A DNA stretch of 64,000 nucleotides from Homalodisca vitripennis (lineage: Eukaryota; Arthropoda; Insecta; Hemiptera; Cicadellidae): positions 124,001 through 188,000 of the forward strand of contig NW_025776245.1 in the NCBI RefSeq assembly GCF_021130785.1, given 5' to 3'. Made by a program: the position numbers and the translations under genes. How positions within the stretch are numbered: the first letter of the stretch is position 1; every line of letters starts with the position of its first letter. Positions 1-11,793 of the stretch are shown here, piece after piece. The notes beneath the pieces were generated by a model that worked only from the letters and a program-made list of their open reading frames with translations, did not search any database and was not told where the DNA came from.

Positions 1-997
1 GCTTATAAAAACTCACACATCTCTAAAAGAAGAACACAATATTCAAAACTTTGAACAACTTTCTTTTTTTGGTAACAGTCCCCTTAAACAAGGTTTTACG
101 ACAGGAGACACATAGTTTTGCCCCTGGTTTTATTTTGAATCTTTTGAAACTGATACTTTGTTTTGCTGTACAGTGACTACTCTCAGTGTTTTTGTTATTG
201 GTTTCGTAAGTTTCTTTTTATGGATCACAGCATTTCTTTTGTAAAAATTCATATTTATTCAAGTAGTAATATTTATGGTGAAAACAAATATTGTTCCCCC
301 ATCATCCTCTTTCCCAGTCCTTAGTTCAATTAGATTGATTTCTTCTTCGGATAAATTACTTACATTTTATGTACATTTATTTTTTATGAAAGAAGTTTTG
401 TGGCAGTCGGTTAATGTTAAATCCCCTATGCTGCATTTAGCATCCATTTAATCTTGATAGTACGATAATTTAAAATTAAATAAATAATGTAAAAAAACTT
501 AGCAAAAAATCAGTAGATCAATATTGTGCACTAAAATTAGTAAATAACTCCTACAGGTTTTCTATGCACAATTATATAAAATATTTACAGTAAATGTAAA
601 CTGTTCAAATCTTGTTTGTCACTTCCATTTACATAATAATAAATAATAATAATAATTAACTGTTAAGCCATGACTCATACACTTGATTAAGTTAACTGTA
701 AATAAAATACACTTCTGTTTCACACACAATATAAAGTAATACTGTTAATAAACCACTCTATTTGGAGAAAATAAACCCCTACTGTAAATTCACATACAGT
801 ATGTTTCATCTTGGAGCACCATAAACAGACTGAGCCAAGAGCTGAGATAACAAGTTGCTGTAGCGTTGCCTGTTCAGACTTGAAAAGCATGTTGCTACAT
901 GCTCAGGCTACAAAGGTCGCTGACTTGGGAAGCCTGTTGTTACTTGCTCAGGAGGCTGAAAAAGAAATTAAGTTACTATGCTACAGTTAATTTGTTA
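1..997. other. AT-rich flank without recognisable gene
   Basis: This stretch precedes the PIF/Harbinger element. I see AT-rich sequence with short AAT runs near 640-660 and no ORF with recognisable homology. The TTA at 995-997 is the left copy of the target-site duplication of the next element. Confidence 0.6.
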
Positions 998-1135
998 AAG
1001 CCGGTCCACACGCTCCGTTTTGCACAACGTTTTGTCTGCGCAGTCTTAAGACGGAATGAAAACGTTGCAATTTGCAGAGCGTCCACACGGCACAGACATA
1101 TCCGTATATTTTGCTCAGTTTTGTGTGAGATCGCC

Positions 1136-3369
1136 ATGGAGGAGGTACAACTCTGGTCGATTTTCGCGATGTGTATTGTTAAAAAAAAGATTGGAATATC
1201 TCAGAAGTACCCGGCGTTCAAAGTGGTCGCGGAAGTGGCTTCTAAAAAGGCAGCACTTTTCCCATATCAAATTATTGCGTGAATTACGTGATGAACTAAT
1301 GATTGGCGGAACTACTTGCGAATGGACATTGACACATATACTTATTTATTGGAATTGGTGACACCACCGCATATCAACAAAGAAAATACTTGTATGAGAA
1401 CAGCAATATCAGCACATGAAAGGCTAACAGCAACTTTAAGATTTTTGGCAACTGGTAGAAGTTACAAAGACCTGGAATTCACAGCAATTATATCGAAACA
1501 AGCGTTAAGTGAAATCATTCCCGAAACATGTGAAGCTATCTACAAGGTGCAGCAGAATGAATACTTGAAGGTAAGTAAAAATTTATTTAATTATTTATTT
1601 AATTGTTTATTTTTATTATTAAGCATTGCTAATTACAGTCATATAACAATATTGATAATATCATAATGCTATTGTCTATAAAAGATTTATATGAACCTTA
1701 AAAGTAACATTAGTGTTTCACAAAAGTTAGACTAAGCTGAACGAAAATGCACGCTAGTACTTCAGTTTGGTTGAAATGTTGACATGTAGTTTGCAGCGGA
1801 AGAGTAGGCAAGGCCTTGACTGGCGTGTGTCTGTTGATCTTGTTCACCTTCCTGTGGGATGATGCGTGAAACTGTCGGAGTTTGCCCAATTGTTTCATAC
1901 TCCTGAGGGTGTGTAAGTTGTTCTGGGACGTAGTTACGTGGCATAGGCTGCGAGAAGGAGTGGTATTGTCCAACATGTGAAGAAATGAATATTTGGCATT
2001 CTCAAATGTTGGGGCATATTCTGTGGATGTCAATTCGTTAAATTAAAATCATCTTGTCGCTGGCTAGCCATATTAACAATTTGAAATTTTCTTGTAAGCG
2101 TACCCAACTCCGCTTCGAATAAAACGTCGGAAATTAGTTTCTGAGCGATAGCGTTTTGTGAAGTACAGACGTCTCTGAGTTTATTAGCCACATGTTTTCC
2201 AAATACCTGAAAAGTATCATCTGCCTGTAACGACTCGAGATTCTTTCCTACCAACTTCATAACGTCAGTTGTGCCATCATCATTTGTAGCTGCCTTTCTC
2301 TTACGAGTTGAAGAGTGCGATCTTGAAGTAGTTGAAGTTGATGCTCCGGAAAGAGGAGTAGCAACCGCTTCACTGCGTCCACCGTCAGCAGCAGTTTCAT
2401 GCCCATCTTCTTCTACCTGGAAATAATAAACAAATTATCGCTCTCTGTAATTTTAATTATTATTATTATTATTATTTTTTAAGTTACAATAAATTTAATT
2501 ATTTTATTTGCTTTCAAGATATTTTATTCCTTTTTTCAGTTTCCCAAGACTGAAGAGGAGTGGCTGGAAGTTGCAGCTGAGTTCGAAAGAATGTGGCAGT
2601 TCCCTCATTGTTTGGGGTCAATTGACGGAAAACATATTAGGATTGTGCCACCTAAAGGAAGTGGGTCCTATTATTTCAATTATAAAAAAAAACCCACAGT
2701 GTTGTTCTTATGGCAATAGCCAATGCCAATTGCGAATTTTTGTATTGTGATGTAGGCACAAACGGTAGGATCTCCGATGGAGGAGTATTGAATAACACTA
2801 AATTCTATGAAAAGCTCGTTAACAACGATTTGAGAATTCCAAAACCCTGGTGCATTGGAAGTTCAGACAGAGTGTTAGGATATGTTTTTTGTTGGTGATG
2901 AAGCATTTGTTATGCGTCCAGAACTTATTAAACCATATCGACGAGAAACATTGACAAGGGAGCGAAGAATTTTCAATTACCGCCTATCTAGGGCGAGGCG
3001 TGTTGTTGAAAACACGTTTGGAATTTTGGCTTCAAGATTTCGAATTTTCCACACAAATATTAATTTGAATATGGATAACGTTGATATTGTAGTTCTTGCG
3101 TGCTGCGTTTTACACAACTTTTTGCGCAGAAGGTCCCCCCAAAACTATACCCCTCCTGAAAGTATGGATCGGGAGATCGGGAAAATATTTCTGAATGTAC
3201 TCTTGAATTAGGTGAAAGATGTGACCCAGAATTATTACACGGCCTGCAGCGTGGAACAAGAGGCCAGTTTTTGAACAATGCTATCGTGGTCAGAGATCAA
3301 TTTAAAGAGTATTTTAACAATGAGGGGTCTGTCCCTTGGCAAGATAAATTTATAACTTCAAATAATTAG
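1136..3369 (+). pseudogene. HARBI1-like transposase, two exons, frameshifted
   Basis: Transposase of the PIF/Harbinger element (DDE_Tnp_4 family), expected to cut and rejoin the element ends. Exon 1 carries RKWLLKR, LLRELRDE and the region around RTAISAHERLTATLRFLATG, and ends at a clean donor (AAG|GTAAGT at 1569/1570). The acceptor is a pyrimidine tract plus CAG at 2539. Exon 2 shows the first catalytic block CLGSIDGKHI, then DGGVLNNT, then VGDEAF, and the C-terminal block RRVVENTFGILASRFRIF. It ends near VPWQDKF at the TAG at 3367-3369. Frameshifts lie in exon 1 (about 1170-1330), at the A-run near 2690 and at the T-run near 2885. All fit single-base indels, two of them in homopolymers. The intron (1570-2539) contains the antisense 3' exon of the MADF gene. 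Confidence 0.9.
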
Positions 3370-3891
3370 TGGTTTATTTAAGTAAATTTAAAAAGTGTTC
3401 ATAAAGGAAATTTTTTGTAACTTTAAACAATTAATAGTGTATTTAAATAAATTAATAAAGTGATTACATAAAGGACTTTTTTTTCTTACCTGTTCTGGTC
3501 GATCGTCAATTTGCGAGTCTTCATTTTCCTCCATGGTATTCCTAGACTGCCTTGGTGTCTCCTGATCATTCAGGAAATGTAACAAATCAAAGTACAAGAG
3601 AGATGGCTTGTATATTTCGTCTTCTCCAGCCCCAGATCGAATCGATTTATTTATTTTAGCCAATTCTTTTCGGTACACACTTCTCAATGAATTTATTTTT
3701 TTCACAACTGTCTCCCGGTTTGCCGTTACATCAATTTCTCTAAATTTATTAGCTAAAATTTCATACGCCTCCGCCTTCTTATCCCTGTCACTGTATTCTT
3801 TTGATTTTACACGCCAATTGCACGGGAAACTTTCATACAGAGCAATAAAATCAGTTAAAAACTCCCTAGAACATTGCCGAAGGTCACCCAT
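1762..3891 (-). pseudogene. MADF-domain partner protein of the Harbinger element
   Basis: Second protein of the PIF/Harbinger element, thought in this superfamily to bind element DNA and help import the transposase. Exon 1 (3490-3891) starts MGDLRQ and carries a full MADF (SANT-like) domain: FLTDFIALYESFPCNWRV, then NSLRSVYRKEL, then KPSLLYFDLLHFL. The donor is CAG|GTAAGA at 3490/3489. Exon 2 opens in frame after the acceptor at 2417/2416 and encodes a Ser/Thr-rich linker, a basic patch (RKRK) and a BESS-like helical region (KLVGKNLESL onward). The frame stops at 2030. Two further shifts (about 2033 and 1975) would continue it into a Q/P-rich tail ending YMSTFQPN at 1762. If those shifts are real, the protein simply ends at 2030 with 262 aa. 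Confidence 0.82.
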
Positions 3892-4139
3892 TGTCGCCCG
3901 ACGAATTGAAACTGAGTAGCAAAACGGATCGGAAAACGGTGCTACCGTCCACATGCGCCGACTTGCCTGCGCAGTTCAAGGAAATCAGCTCTCTGGCTCA
4001 GTTTTACTAAGACTGTACCGTCTTCCAAATGGATTCAAAACTGTACGGTTTTCCAGTCCACACGCAACGTTTTATCTGCAACGTTTTGAACTGCGCAGGC
4101 AAAACGTTGTGCAAAACGGAGCGTGTGGACCGGCCTTAA

Positions 4140-5745
4140 GGTATTGTGTCTAGGACTAACCAAACCCATATTTTTGCAACAATTTTAAGTTCATAAAAGA
4201 AGTGGTATTTGAATTAAAAAAATCAAACCAAATGGTGGCTGTAGAATTAAAAAAGGGAATTTGGAGCAATAATAAAGTTCTGGCTTTGGTTTGTCCCAGG
4301 GACAATACCTTAAAAATAATCGAAGGGAGTTTTGAAACACCCAATGTAGCAAATAATATTGTGAGATATATGAAACATCTTAAACTTCAAAGTAGACAAG
4401 TTTTAACTATAAAACATGCATTTCACAGATAAAGGCCCGTTCACACGAGGCTTGATATTCGCTTGCTGATTTGCCAGCGCTAATAAATCAGCGCCATGTC
4501 AACCAGCAAGCTGGTATTTATTCGCGCGCTGGCAGCTTTAAACATGTTTAATATTACCAGCGCGAATGAGGGGGGAGTAGGTCACGTGATCACAAGCGCT
4601 GGTACTGCTACTACTTGACTTTACTAACTTCAATTCAAATTCTTTTTGAATGGTTTTCCATTCATCAACTGTAGTTAGTACCTGAAATTAAAACAATAAA
4701 ATAATTCAAGCGGTCAAGTTTGCTTACGTTTCTTAACGGTTTATTTTGGTTCTAGGATATTTTCACAACTGGTGGAGAACTCGGAAGAACAAGGGGAACC
4801 TGTAAGCCTAGATTCCACCCCCCCCCCCCCCCACCCATAAACAGTGTTAAAGTTTTTTGGCATATAACATTACCGGAGAACATTTTTAATGATTTTGAAA
4901 AATATATCCCTTCCAAAGAGTAGAGGGGAAACAAATAAAAATGTATAATGGCATGACACCTTAAGTACTTTAATCTCTCAAATTTAATGTTCATTCACCA
5001 TTTGACCATAGTTGTCCATTTTACATATCATTTCTTGCCTCTTGCCACATAAAGATCATTAATTAGATATATCAATCAATTTCCATCCCATTTGAAATGT
5101 TCAAGTTGTCCATACCGCCCATTTGGTTTAAAGAGTGGGGCGGGTGTTATTTTGAAATTGATCAAAATCATTCCCAGGACGTGTTTCATAAATAAAAGGA
5201 GGTTTTTAACATTATCACCATTCAAAAATGGGACGGAAATAAATAAGACAAAGGGACACAGATATAAAATTATACACGTACCTGTACATTGTTGTTTACA
5301 GATATCAATTTTTTCATTGTCACAGCCTGATGTTTCTTTCTCTAAAATAGATTGAGATTCTGCCAATTCATTTAATAGTTTATACTCAGATGATATTGAC
5401 GGCTGGCTCTCCCAAACAGCTGAATTGTTTCTCATTAGATGGCGGCTTTTTCAATAATTTCAATATTATTTTTCCTCAGCTTGTCATTTTTTGAAAGTAA
5501 TAGACCATGTCAATAACTATTATATTAAAATGCTTAAATTTAGAATAATTAGCTCTGAAAGAAAAGTGATATGAGACTTAGAATAAAAGATAACAGGAGT
5601 ATTATTTAGTTTTGTAAATAAGACACAACAAAATAATAATTACATCACAAAAGGTTAGAGTTATTTCTCCAGAAAGACGGCACAACTTAAAATAATACAG
5701 TTATGCAAAATTATCGAGATATTTTTATCAAGAACATCGTCATAA
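4140..5745. other. Gene-poor interval with a Harbinger-like end fragment
   Basis: From 4433 the sequence AAAGGCCCGTTCACACGAGG resembles the CG-rich end of another PIF/Harbinger-type element, and CAGCGC-rich subterminal sequence follows to about 4600. I cannot find a matching inverted end, so it is a fragment. A small ORF at 4202-4432 (+, 76 aa) has no recognisable domain. A C-run lies at 4819-4833. The rest to 5745 shows nothing I can name. Confidence 0.4.
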
Positions 5746-6742
5746 CTACAAATAAAACTAATGTTAAATGATGAAATTTACTTACCTCCTGTAGAAAAAC
5801 GACACGACTCGAAATGTGCCAGTCTTCTTGAAAGTTCTCTGTTAGATGCAGATTCGACTTATTGGAGAAAACTGTTACTAATCACAATGTGACACTTTTC
5901 GTCATAACGTTTTCATTAAAAACCAGTCACAACAGCAAATATGAAACTTTTCTATAAACGTAAACAGGTCTGTTCTGCACAAGCTCAGTGACCCAACTGA
6001 CTATTTTAAATGTGCCAGTTTTTTACAAGTGTCAGTACGAAAATGTCATGGTGGAAAAGAGACACAACTGCCATCTATGTGGATTTTATTGTGACTAGAC
6101 TTGTGACGTTTTTCTACAGTTAACCTATGGTAATGGGGAGGGTTTTTATGCAATAAAACCAAATTGAAGAAATTTAGAGTTGTGACGTTTTTCTTGTGCA
6201 TGAGCGATATATATATATATATATATACAGGGTGTTCTGAAAAAAGGTGCCCATAAGTCAGGGCGTGATTCCTCACATCACTACAAATAAAACTAATGTT
6301 AAATGATGAAATTTACTTACCTCCTGTAGAAAAACGACACGACTCGAAATGTGCCAGTCTTCTTGAAAGTTTCTCTGTTAGATGCAGATTCGACTTATTG
6401 GAGAAAACTGTTACTAATCACAATGTGACACTTTTCGTCATAACGTTTTTCATTAAAACCAGTCACAACAGCAAATATGAAACTTTTCTATAAACGTAAA
6501 CAGGTCTGTTCTGCACAAGCTCAGTGACCCAACTGACTATTTTAAATGTGCCAGTTTTTTACAAGTGTCAGTACGAAAATGTCATGGTGGAAAAGAGACA
6601 CAACTGCCATCTATGTGGATTTTATTGTGACTAGACTTGTGACGTTTTTCTACAGTTAACCTATGGTAATGGGGAGGGTTTTTATGCAATAAAACCAAAA
6701 TTGAAGAAATTTAGAGTTGTGACGTTTTTTCTTGTGCATGAG

Positions 6743-6784
<42 letters not shown>

Positions 6785-6834
6785 GGTGTTCTGAAAAAAG
6801 GTGCCCATAAGTCAGGGCGTGATTCCTCACATCA
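5746..6834. repeat. Tandem duplication, unit about 540 bp
   Basis: The block 5746-6280 is repeated directly as 6281-6834. Both start CTACAAATAAAACTAATG and both end within the first 55 bp of the Tc1/mariner TIR (TACAGGGTGTTCTG to CCTCACATCA). The copies are nearly identical. They differ by single bases in homopolymers and by the length of the (TA)n run before the TIR (6207-6226 versus 6745-6780). The junction inside the TIR shows that the duplication happened after the transposon inserted, unless it is an assembly artefact. Confidence 0.9.
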
Positions 6835-9325
6835 AAATAAGAAAAAAAGGTCTAATTAACATAGGTCCGAAAATGCTTAGTTACCAAGTTATACAGGGTG
6901 AAAGATTTCGTCTGAATTTCAGTTCCCCTGCTGCAACGAAGCCCTACGGGTATTTGTTGGCTGTTAATTAAGATGTACAATTTAGCGTACTTTATGTAAA
7001 ATGAACTGAAAAATTGAATAAAACCGTTTCCAGACCTGTAGCTACAGTAATTTTTAAGATATGTGACGAAATACGCGAAACTTGGTCCCGAAAAACAAGT
7101 TACATTTAGGTTTGAAGCAGATTTACTATGTTAAATGTACAATAAACACAAAATATTTTTTCACGGTACTTGTAGAAAATTTAATTTCGAAGAGAAAGAT
7201 GTAAAATAAGTCTATAATAGACAAACGCAAACTTTAAAAAATAATCCTTAATTACATACAAAACGCATGAAAAATAGACAAAATCTGTTAAGCTCTCTAC
7301 AAATGTAATATTGAAATTAAAACAGCTGTTTTATTAAAACAAATTAATGAGTTACTATTATTTTTTATCAAGTAAATATTTTTAACAATCATACATTATC
7401 ATACATAAAAAAGTTATCTGAATTATCATTCAACAAAAAAGTTACACTTGTCCTAAAAAACTAACCACGTCACAGTAGATGTTCAAAATGTTTCCCCTCA
7501 TTCAAAATACAAGCATCCAGCCGTCTTCTCATAGACTGCCGAACTCTTTCGAAGATCCCAGGTGTCTCACGTATCCTTTGAATCCCGTTAACAATCCTTA
7601 TTCGCAACTCTTCTATGGTATCCACAGGCGAGTCGTAGACAAGCGTCTTTAAATGTCCCCATAAGAAAAAGTCTAGAGGATTGAGGTCAGGTGACCTTGC
7701 AGGCCATGCTACTGGGGCTCCTCGACCAATCCATCTGTTTGGATATGCTTCATTTAAAAATTCTCTTACTTGTAATGTGTAATGAGCTGGAGCTCCATCC
7801 TGCATGAACCACATGTTGTTGCGTGTGTATAGTGGCACATCTTCGAGTAACTCATTCAGATTAGTCGTCAAGAAATGTAAATAATTTTCACCATTGAGCG
7901 TATCAGGTAAAAAAACTAATAAAAATTTTATCACCCAGAATAGCAGCCCATACGTTTTTTAGAAAACTGATATTGGTGACGGTTCTCTGAAATAGCACGT
8001 GGATTTTCAATTGCCCACATGTGAGTATTGTGGATGTTAAGAATAGCCATTCTTGAAAATTTTGCTTCATCAGTAAAGATAATGTAATTTAAAAAATGTG
8101 GATTTCTGCACCTTTGGATAAGCCATTGGCATAGCTGAACACGAGGAAAGTAATCTCGAGGCAAAAGAGCCTGGACCCTTTGATAGTGATAAGAATGCAA
8201 CTGCTGCTCGTGTAAAATCTTCTAGACAATTGAATTACTAACACCGAAATCCAAGGCTAGTTCTCTAGTACTTCTTCCAGGATGATTCTCTATTTCGTCC
8301 AACACGCCCTCCTCCAATTCAGCTGTACACGTTGTACGTGGTCGTCCTGATCTACCAACTTTTCCAGATTTAAAGGTTCCCGTCTCGCTTAGCCTTCTAT
8401 GAATGGAACAAAACATTTTATGAGTCGGTAACTGTCTATGAGGGAAATGTTCCTGATAGAGTCGTCTAGCCTGACGACTGTTGCAATGTGCAAGACCGTA
8501 CATTAAATGCATGTCTGCCATTTCACCATTAGTGTACATAATATTCATATTACCTGCCATGATGAATAAGATATTATTAGCTATCAAAAATTAACTTCAA
8601 CGGCACTCGCACTAACTTGTATTAAAGTACAGATCAACACACGCACTTAATGAGCAATGGAAAAATAGCTGCTTGTAATGTTTATTTAAATTATTATAAA
8701 CAATGTTACACTGTTAAAACATATGTTTTAAATAGAAATTATTTTTTTTCTCAAATCAAATATTTTAATAAAACAGCTGTTTTAATTTCAATATTACATT
8801 TGTAGAGAGCTTAACAGATTTTGTCTATTTTTCATGCGTTTTGTATGTAATTAAGGATTATTTTTTAAAGTTTGCGCGTGTCTATTATAGACTTATTTTA
8901 CATCTTTCTCTTCGAAATTAAATTTTTCTACAAGTACCGTGAAAAAATATTTTGTGTTTATTGTACATTTAACATAGTAAATCTGCTTAAAACCTAAATG
9001 TAACTTGTTTTTTCGGGACCAAGTTTCGCGTATTTCGTCACATATCTTAAAAATTACTGTAGCTACAGGTCTGGAAACGGTTTTATTCAATTTTTCAGTT
9101 CATTTTACATAAAGTACGCTAAAATTGTACATCTTAATTAACAGCCAACAAATACCCGTAGGGCTTCGTTGCAGCAGGGGAACTGAAATTCAGACGAAAT
9201 CTTTCACCCTGTATAACTTGGTAAGTAAGCATTTTCGGACCTATGTTAATTAGGCCTTTTTTTCTTATTTTGATGTGAGGAATCACGCCCTGACTTATGG
9301 GCACCTTTTTTCAGAACACCCTGTA
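6780..9325 (-). mobile_element. Tc1/mariner-type transposon with ~560-bp TIRs
   Basis: The left end TACAGGGTGTTCTGAAAAAA and the sequence through about 7340 (ending near AAAACAGCTGTTTTATTAAA) are repeated in inverted orientation from about 8763 to 9325, ending CAGAACACCCTGTA. The arms are about 560 bp, long for this superfamily, and differ by scattered substitutions and indels. Both ends sit in TA microsatellites, so a TA target duplication is consistent but cannot be located exactly. The single transposase gene lies between the arms on the minus strand. Confidence 0.92.
7470..8587 (-). pseudogene. Tc1/mariner-like transposase, three frame blocks
   Basis: Transposase of the surrounding element. 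The N-terminal block (8222-8587) carries a helix-turn-helix region including SGRPRTT and a second HTH at TRELALDFGVSNSIV. The middle block (7931-8200) has the first catalytic Asp in NYIIFTDEAKF. The last block (7470-7934) has WFMQDGAPAHY with the second Asp and SPDLNPLDFFLWG with the third. Between the second Asp and the D of NPLD I count 41 residues, i.e. a DD41D-type spacing rather than the DD34E/D of classical Tc1/mariner. The frame breaks lie at 8200-8222, where there is an in-frame stop, and at 7931-7934. Restoring frame would give about 365 aa, a normal family length. Confidence 0.88.
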
Positions 9326-11790
9326 TATATATATATCTAAATACTTATACAGCCGCATGTGTAACTGACTCACTGACTGATATATAGATACAAATTCTAA
9401 CATAGTTCTAGAAGTGCTGGAAACTTGAAATTTGGCACGCAGGTTTCTTTCACAATATGACCCGGAGGAAGAGTCTGAAAACCGGGCTTTTTTACTTTTA
9501 AACCCCTCAAAAAAATTCCCGAAAAATCGCGCATTCTTTACCCCTGTAGGCATTTTTTGTAAGCCCGATAGCGGGCGAACCGTTGGAGCTAGCTCGGATC
9601 TGATGAAAAATTCATGGTCAGGAATGAAGTGAACTACAAAAAAGGTCCAGTGACTTTTTGCTCTATCTTCCATGGTTAAACGACAAAACGCTCGAACATT
9701 TGAAGTTCCAGAGATTTTTTCGATAAAAATAATGTTTCCAGCCCGATAACGGCCGAACCGTTGGTCGTAGCTCAAATTTGATTGACCCATCAAATTAGCA
9801 AATTGCGCGATCTACAGAAAAGGTCATGGAACTTTTTGCCCTATCTCCATTGGTTTGGCCGAAAAACGTGATTATTTGAAATATTTTTGTAATTTTCACG
9901 TGACAACTTTGTTTTTTTGGGTCGATAGCGGCGAAACAATTGGTCGGAGGTCAAAATAAAACAAAGGTTAGATTTAGGAAATAATATGATCTACAAAAAA
10001 GGTAAAGTGACGTTTTACTATATCTCCATTACTTTGACCGCAAAACGCGATTAAATGAAAATATTTGGAAATTTTCGCCTACAAATTTACATTCCGGGCT
10101 TGATAGCGGCTATACGGTTGGTCGTGGCTCAAAACAAATTTTCAATAGGATTTAGGAAATCACGTGTTCTACAAAAAAAGTTAAGTAACATTTTGCCCTA
10201 TCCTCAACGGTTTGGCCGCATAACGCGTTTTAAAGTTTAGATTTTTTTAGTTTTACGTGAGATTTTGTTTTCTGGGCTCTATTTCAGACACAATCTTAGT
10301 TCTAGCCCAGATTAAAAATTTGATTTTAATACAAAATAATGCGATCTACACAAAAGGACCAGTGACCTTTTACTCTATCTTCCATGATTTAGCCGTAAAA
10401 CGTGATTATATTGTAAATTTCACTTAAAAACTTACTTTTCGTGCTCGATAGTGGCCGAACCGTTGGTCCTAGCTTAAATGTAAAACTTTTTGTAAGTAGC
10501 TATTCATAGGATCTACAAAAAAGGTCCGGTAGCTTTCTGTCGTTTATCTTTCCGTAAGCCTGATAAATGCTATAAATGGCTAATTCTTTGTCGTAAATTT
10601 TAGGTGTTTTAAATTTTGCAACTATAATTAGTGCGATTCATGCTGGTTCCAGATTGGACTTGTATTACTCCGTTAACGAGTGACTATAACCCCCCCTCCA
10701 CATCGGGAGTTGGCTGAGCGTTAGTGAAGCTTCAATAGTAGATAGGGACAGAGTGCTTTTTAAAATGAAATAGTGATTCCTTATCAACACTCTGGTATGG
10801 AGTGTAAATTTCCGAAGTAATATAAACCCCCTGATCAACGTTTTATTTTGATAAAAATTACTGTACACATATTCTCGTAGCACAGACACACATTTCCCCG
10901 CAAAGTACCACGCGTTCTTATAACCCCCCCATAACATTATCCCCCCTCCCGGGAATTTCCTGGTTGATGAACTCCTGATTAAATCAAACCCCCTGATCAA
11001 CTTAATAATCTGATAAAGGCAGTTTTTTAATTTATTTACACTAAATCTGTTTACACAATAGCTGACCGGTGCAGACTTTTATCCCAAGCGTTGTACCGAC
11101 TAAACCATAGGTTGTAGATCAAATCTGACGTCTCAATCGAAAGACAAAATTAAATTTCCGACAAGAAAGGTCCAGTAACTTTTTGTCGTATCTCTAACGG
11201 TTAAGCCGTAAAATGCTCTTTAAATCAAAACTTTGGTTAAAATTAACCACCCTACTTTCGTAAACGACTGACTAGTATACGTCTACTGGAGCACATCGTG
11301 AATTGGCTGAGCGTTAGCGAAGGTAACATTAAACCCCCCTGGAATTTCCTTATATGACCATATAACCTCCTGAGTAAATTAAACTCCCCGACGTGTTAAC
11401 CACCCTGGTAACATTAACCCTCCCCCTAGGGAATTTCCTGGCATGACCTCATGTCCGAATTCTAACAATCACCAAATCTCTTAACCCCCCCCCCCCTGGG
11501 AATTTCCTGGCATGACATCATGTCCGATTTTTTACGATCACCAAATCTCTAAGTCCCCCTTGGGAAGTTCCTGGGATGACCAGATAACCCCCTGATGTCT
11601 TAACCCCCTGATGTCTTAACCCCCGGTAACGTTAAACACCCCCCCTGGGAATTTCCTGGCATGACATAATGTCCGAATTTTACCTATCACAAAACCACTT
11701 TTATCCCCGAATTTGGCTAACACCCAAAAGGGGGCCTGGGGGCGTAGCCCCCAGCGAGCCGAAGGCGAGTATATATATATACACACACAC
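9326..11790. repeat. Diverged ~178-bp tandem array plus C-rich repeats ending in a hairpin
   Basis: No coding sequence is evident. About six diverged units recur near 9560, 9740, 9920, 10095, 10273 and 10440. Each is built around 'gggctcgatagcggccgaaccgttgg', 'gatctacaaaaaaggtc' and 'ctatctccat-ggtttggccg'. A second array follows at 11400-11700, with GGAATTTCCTGGCATGAC and ATGTCCGAATTTT recurring between C-runs. The block ends with a perfect 8-bp stem (11736-11743 with 11747-11754, loop GTA), then GCGAGCCGAAGGCGAG, and is bounded at both ends by TA microsatellites. A hairpin just inside one end is reminiscent of Helitron 3' ends, but the CTRR terminus is not clear. Confidence 0.65.
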
Positions 11791-11793
11791 ACA

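Larger units (their letters stand above)
998..4136 (+). mobile_element. Complete PIF/Harbinger DNA transposon
   Basis: The left end (998 onward, key bases GCCGGTCCACACGC) is repeated in inverted orientation at 4094-4136. The inverted match runs over about 45 bp and includes CGTTTTGCACAACGTTTTG and CTGCGCAG. The ends are flanked by TTA (995-997) and TAA (4137-4139), the 3-bp TWA target duplication expected for PIF/Harbinger. The interior encodes the two proteins typical of the superfamily: a HARBI1-like DDE transposase on + and a MADF/Myb-like DNA-binding protein on -. The transposase has homopolymer frameshifts, so this copy is either recently dead or carries sequencing errors. Confidence 0.93.

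Noticed and set aside
7470..8587. Three separate small genes
   Set aside because: They are consecutive pieces of one Tc1/mariner transposase split by a stop and a frameshift.
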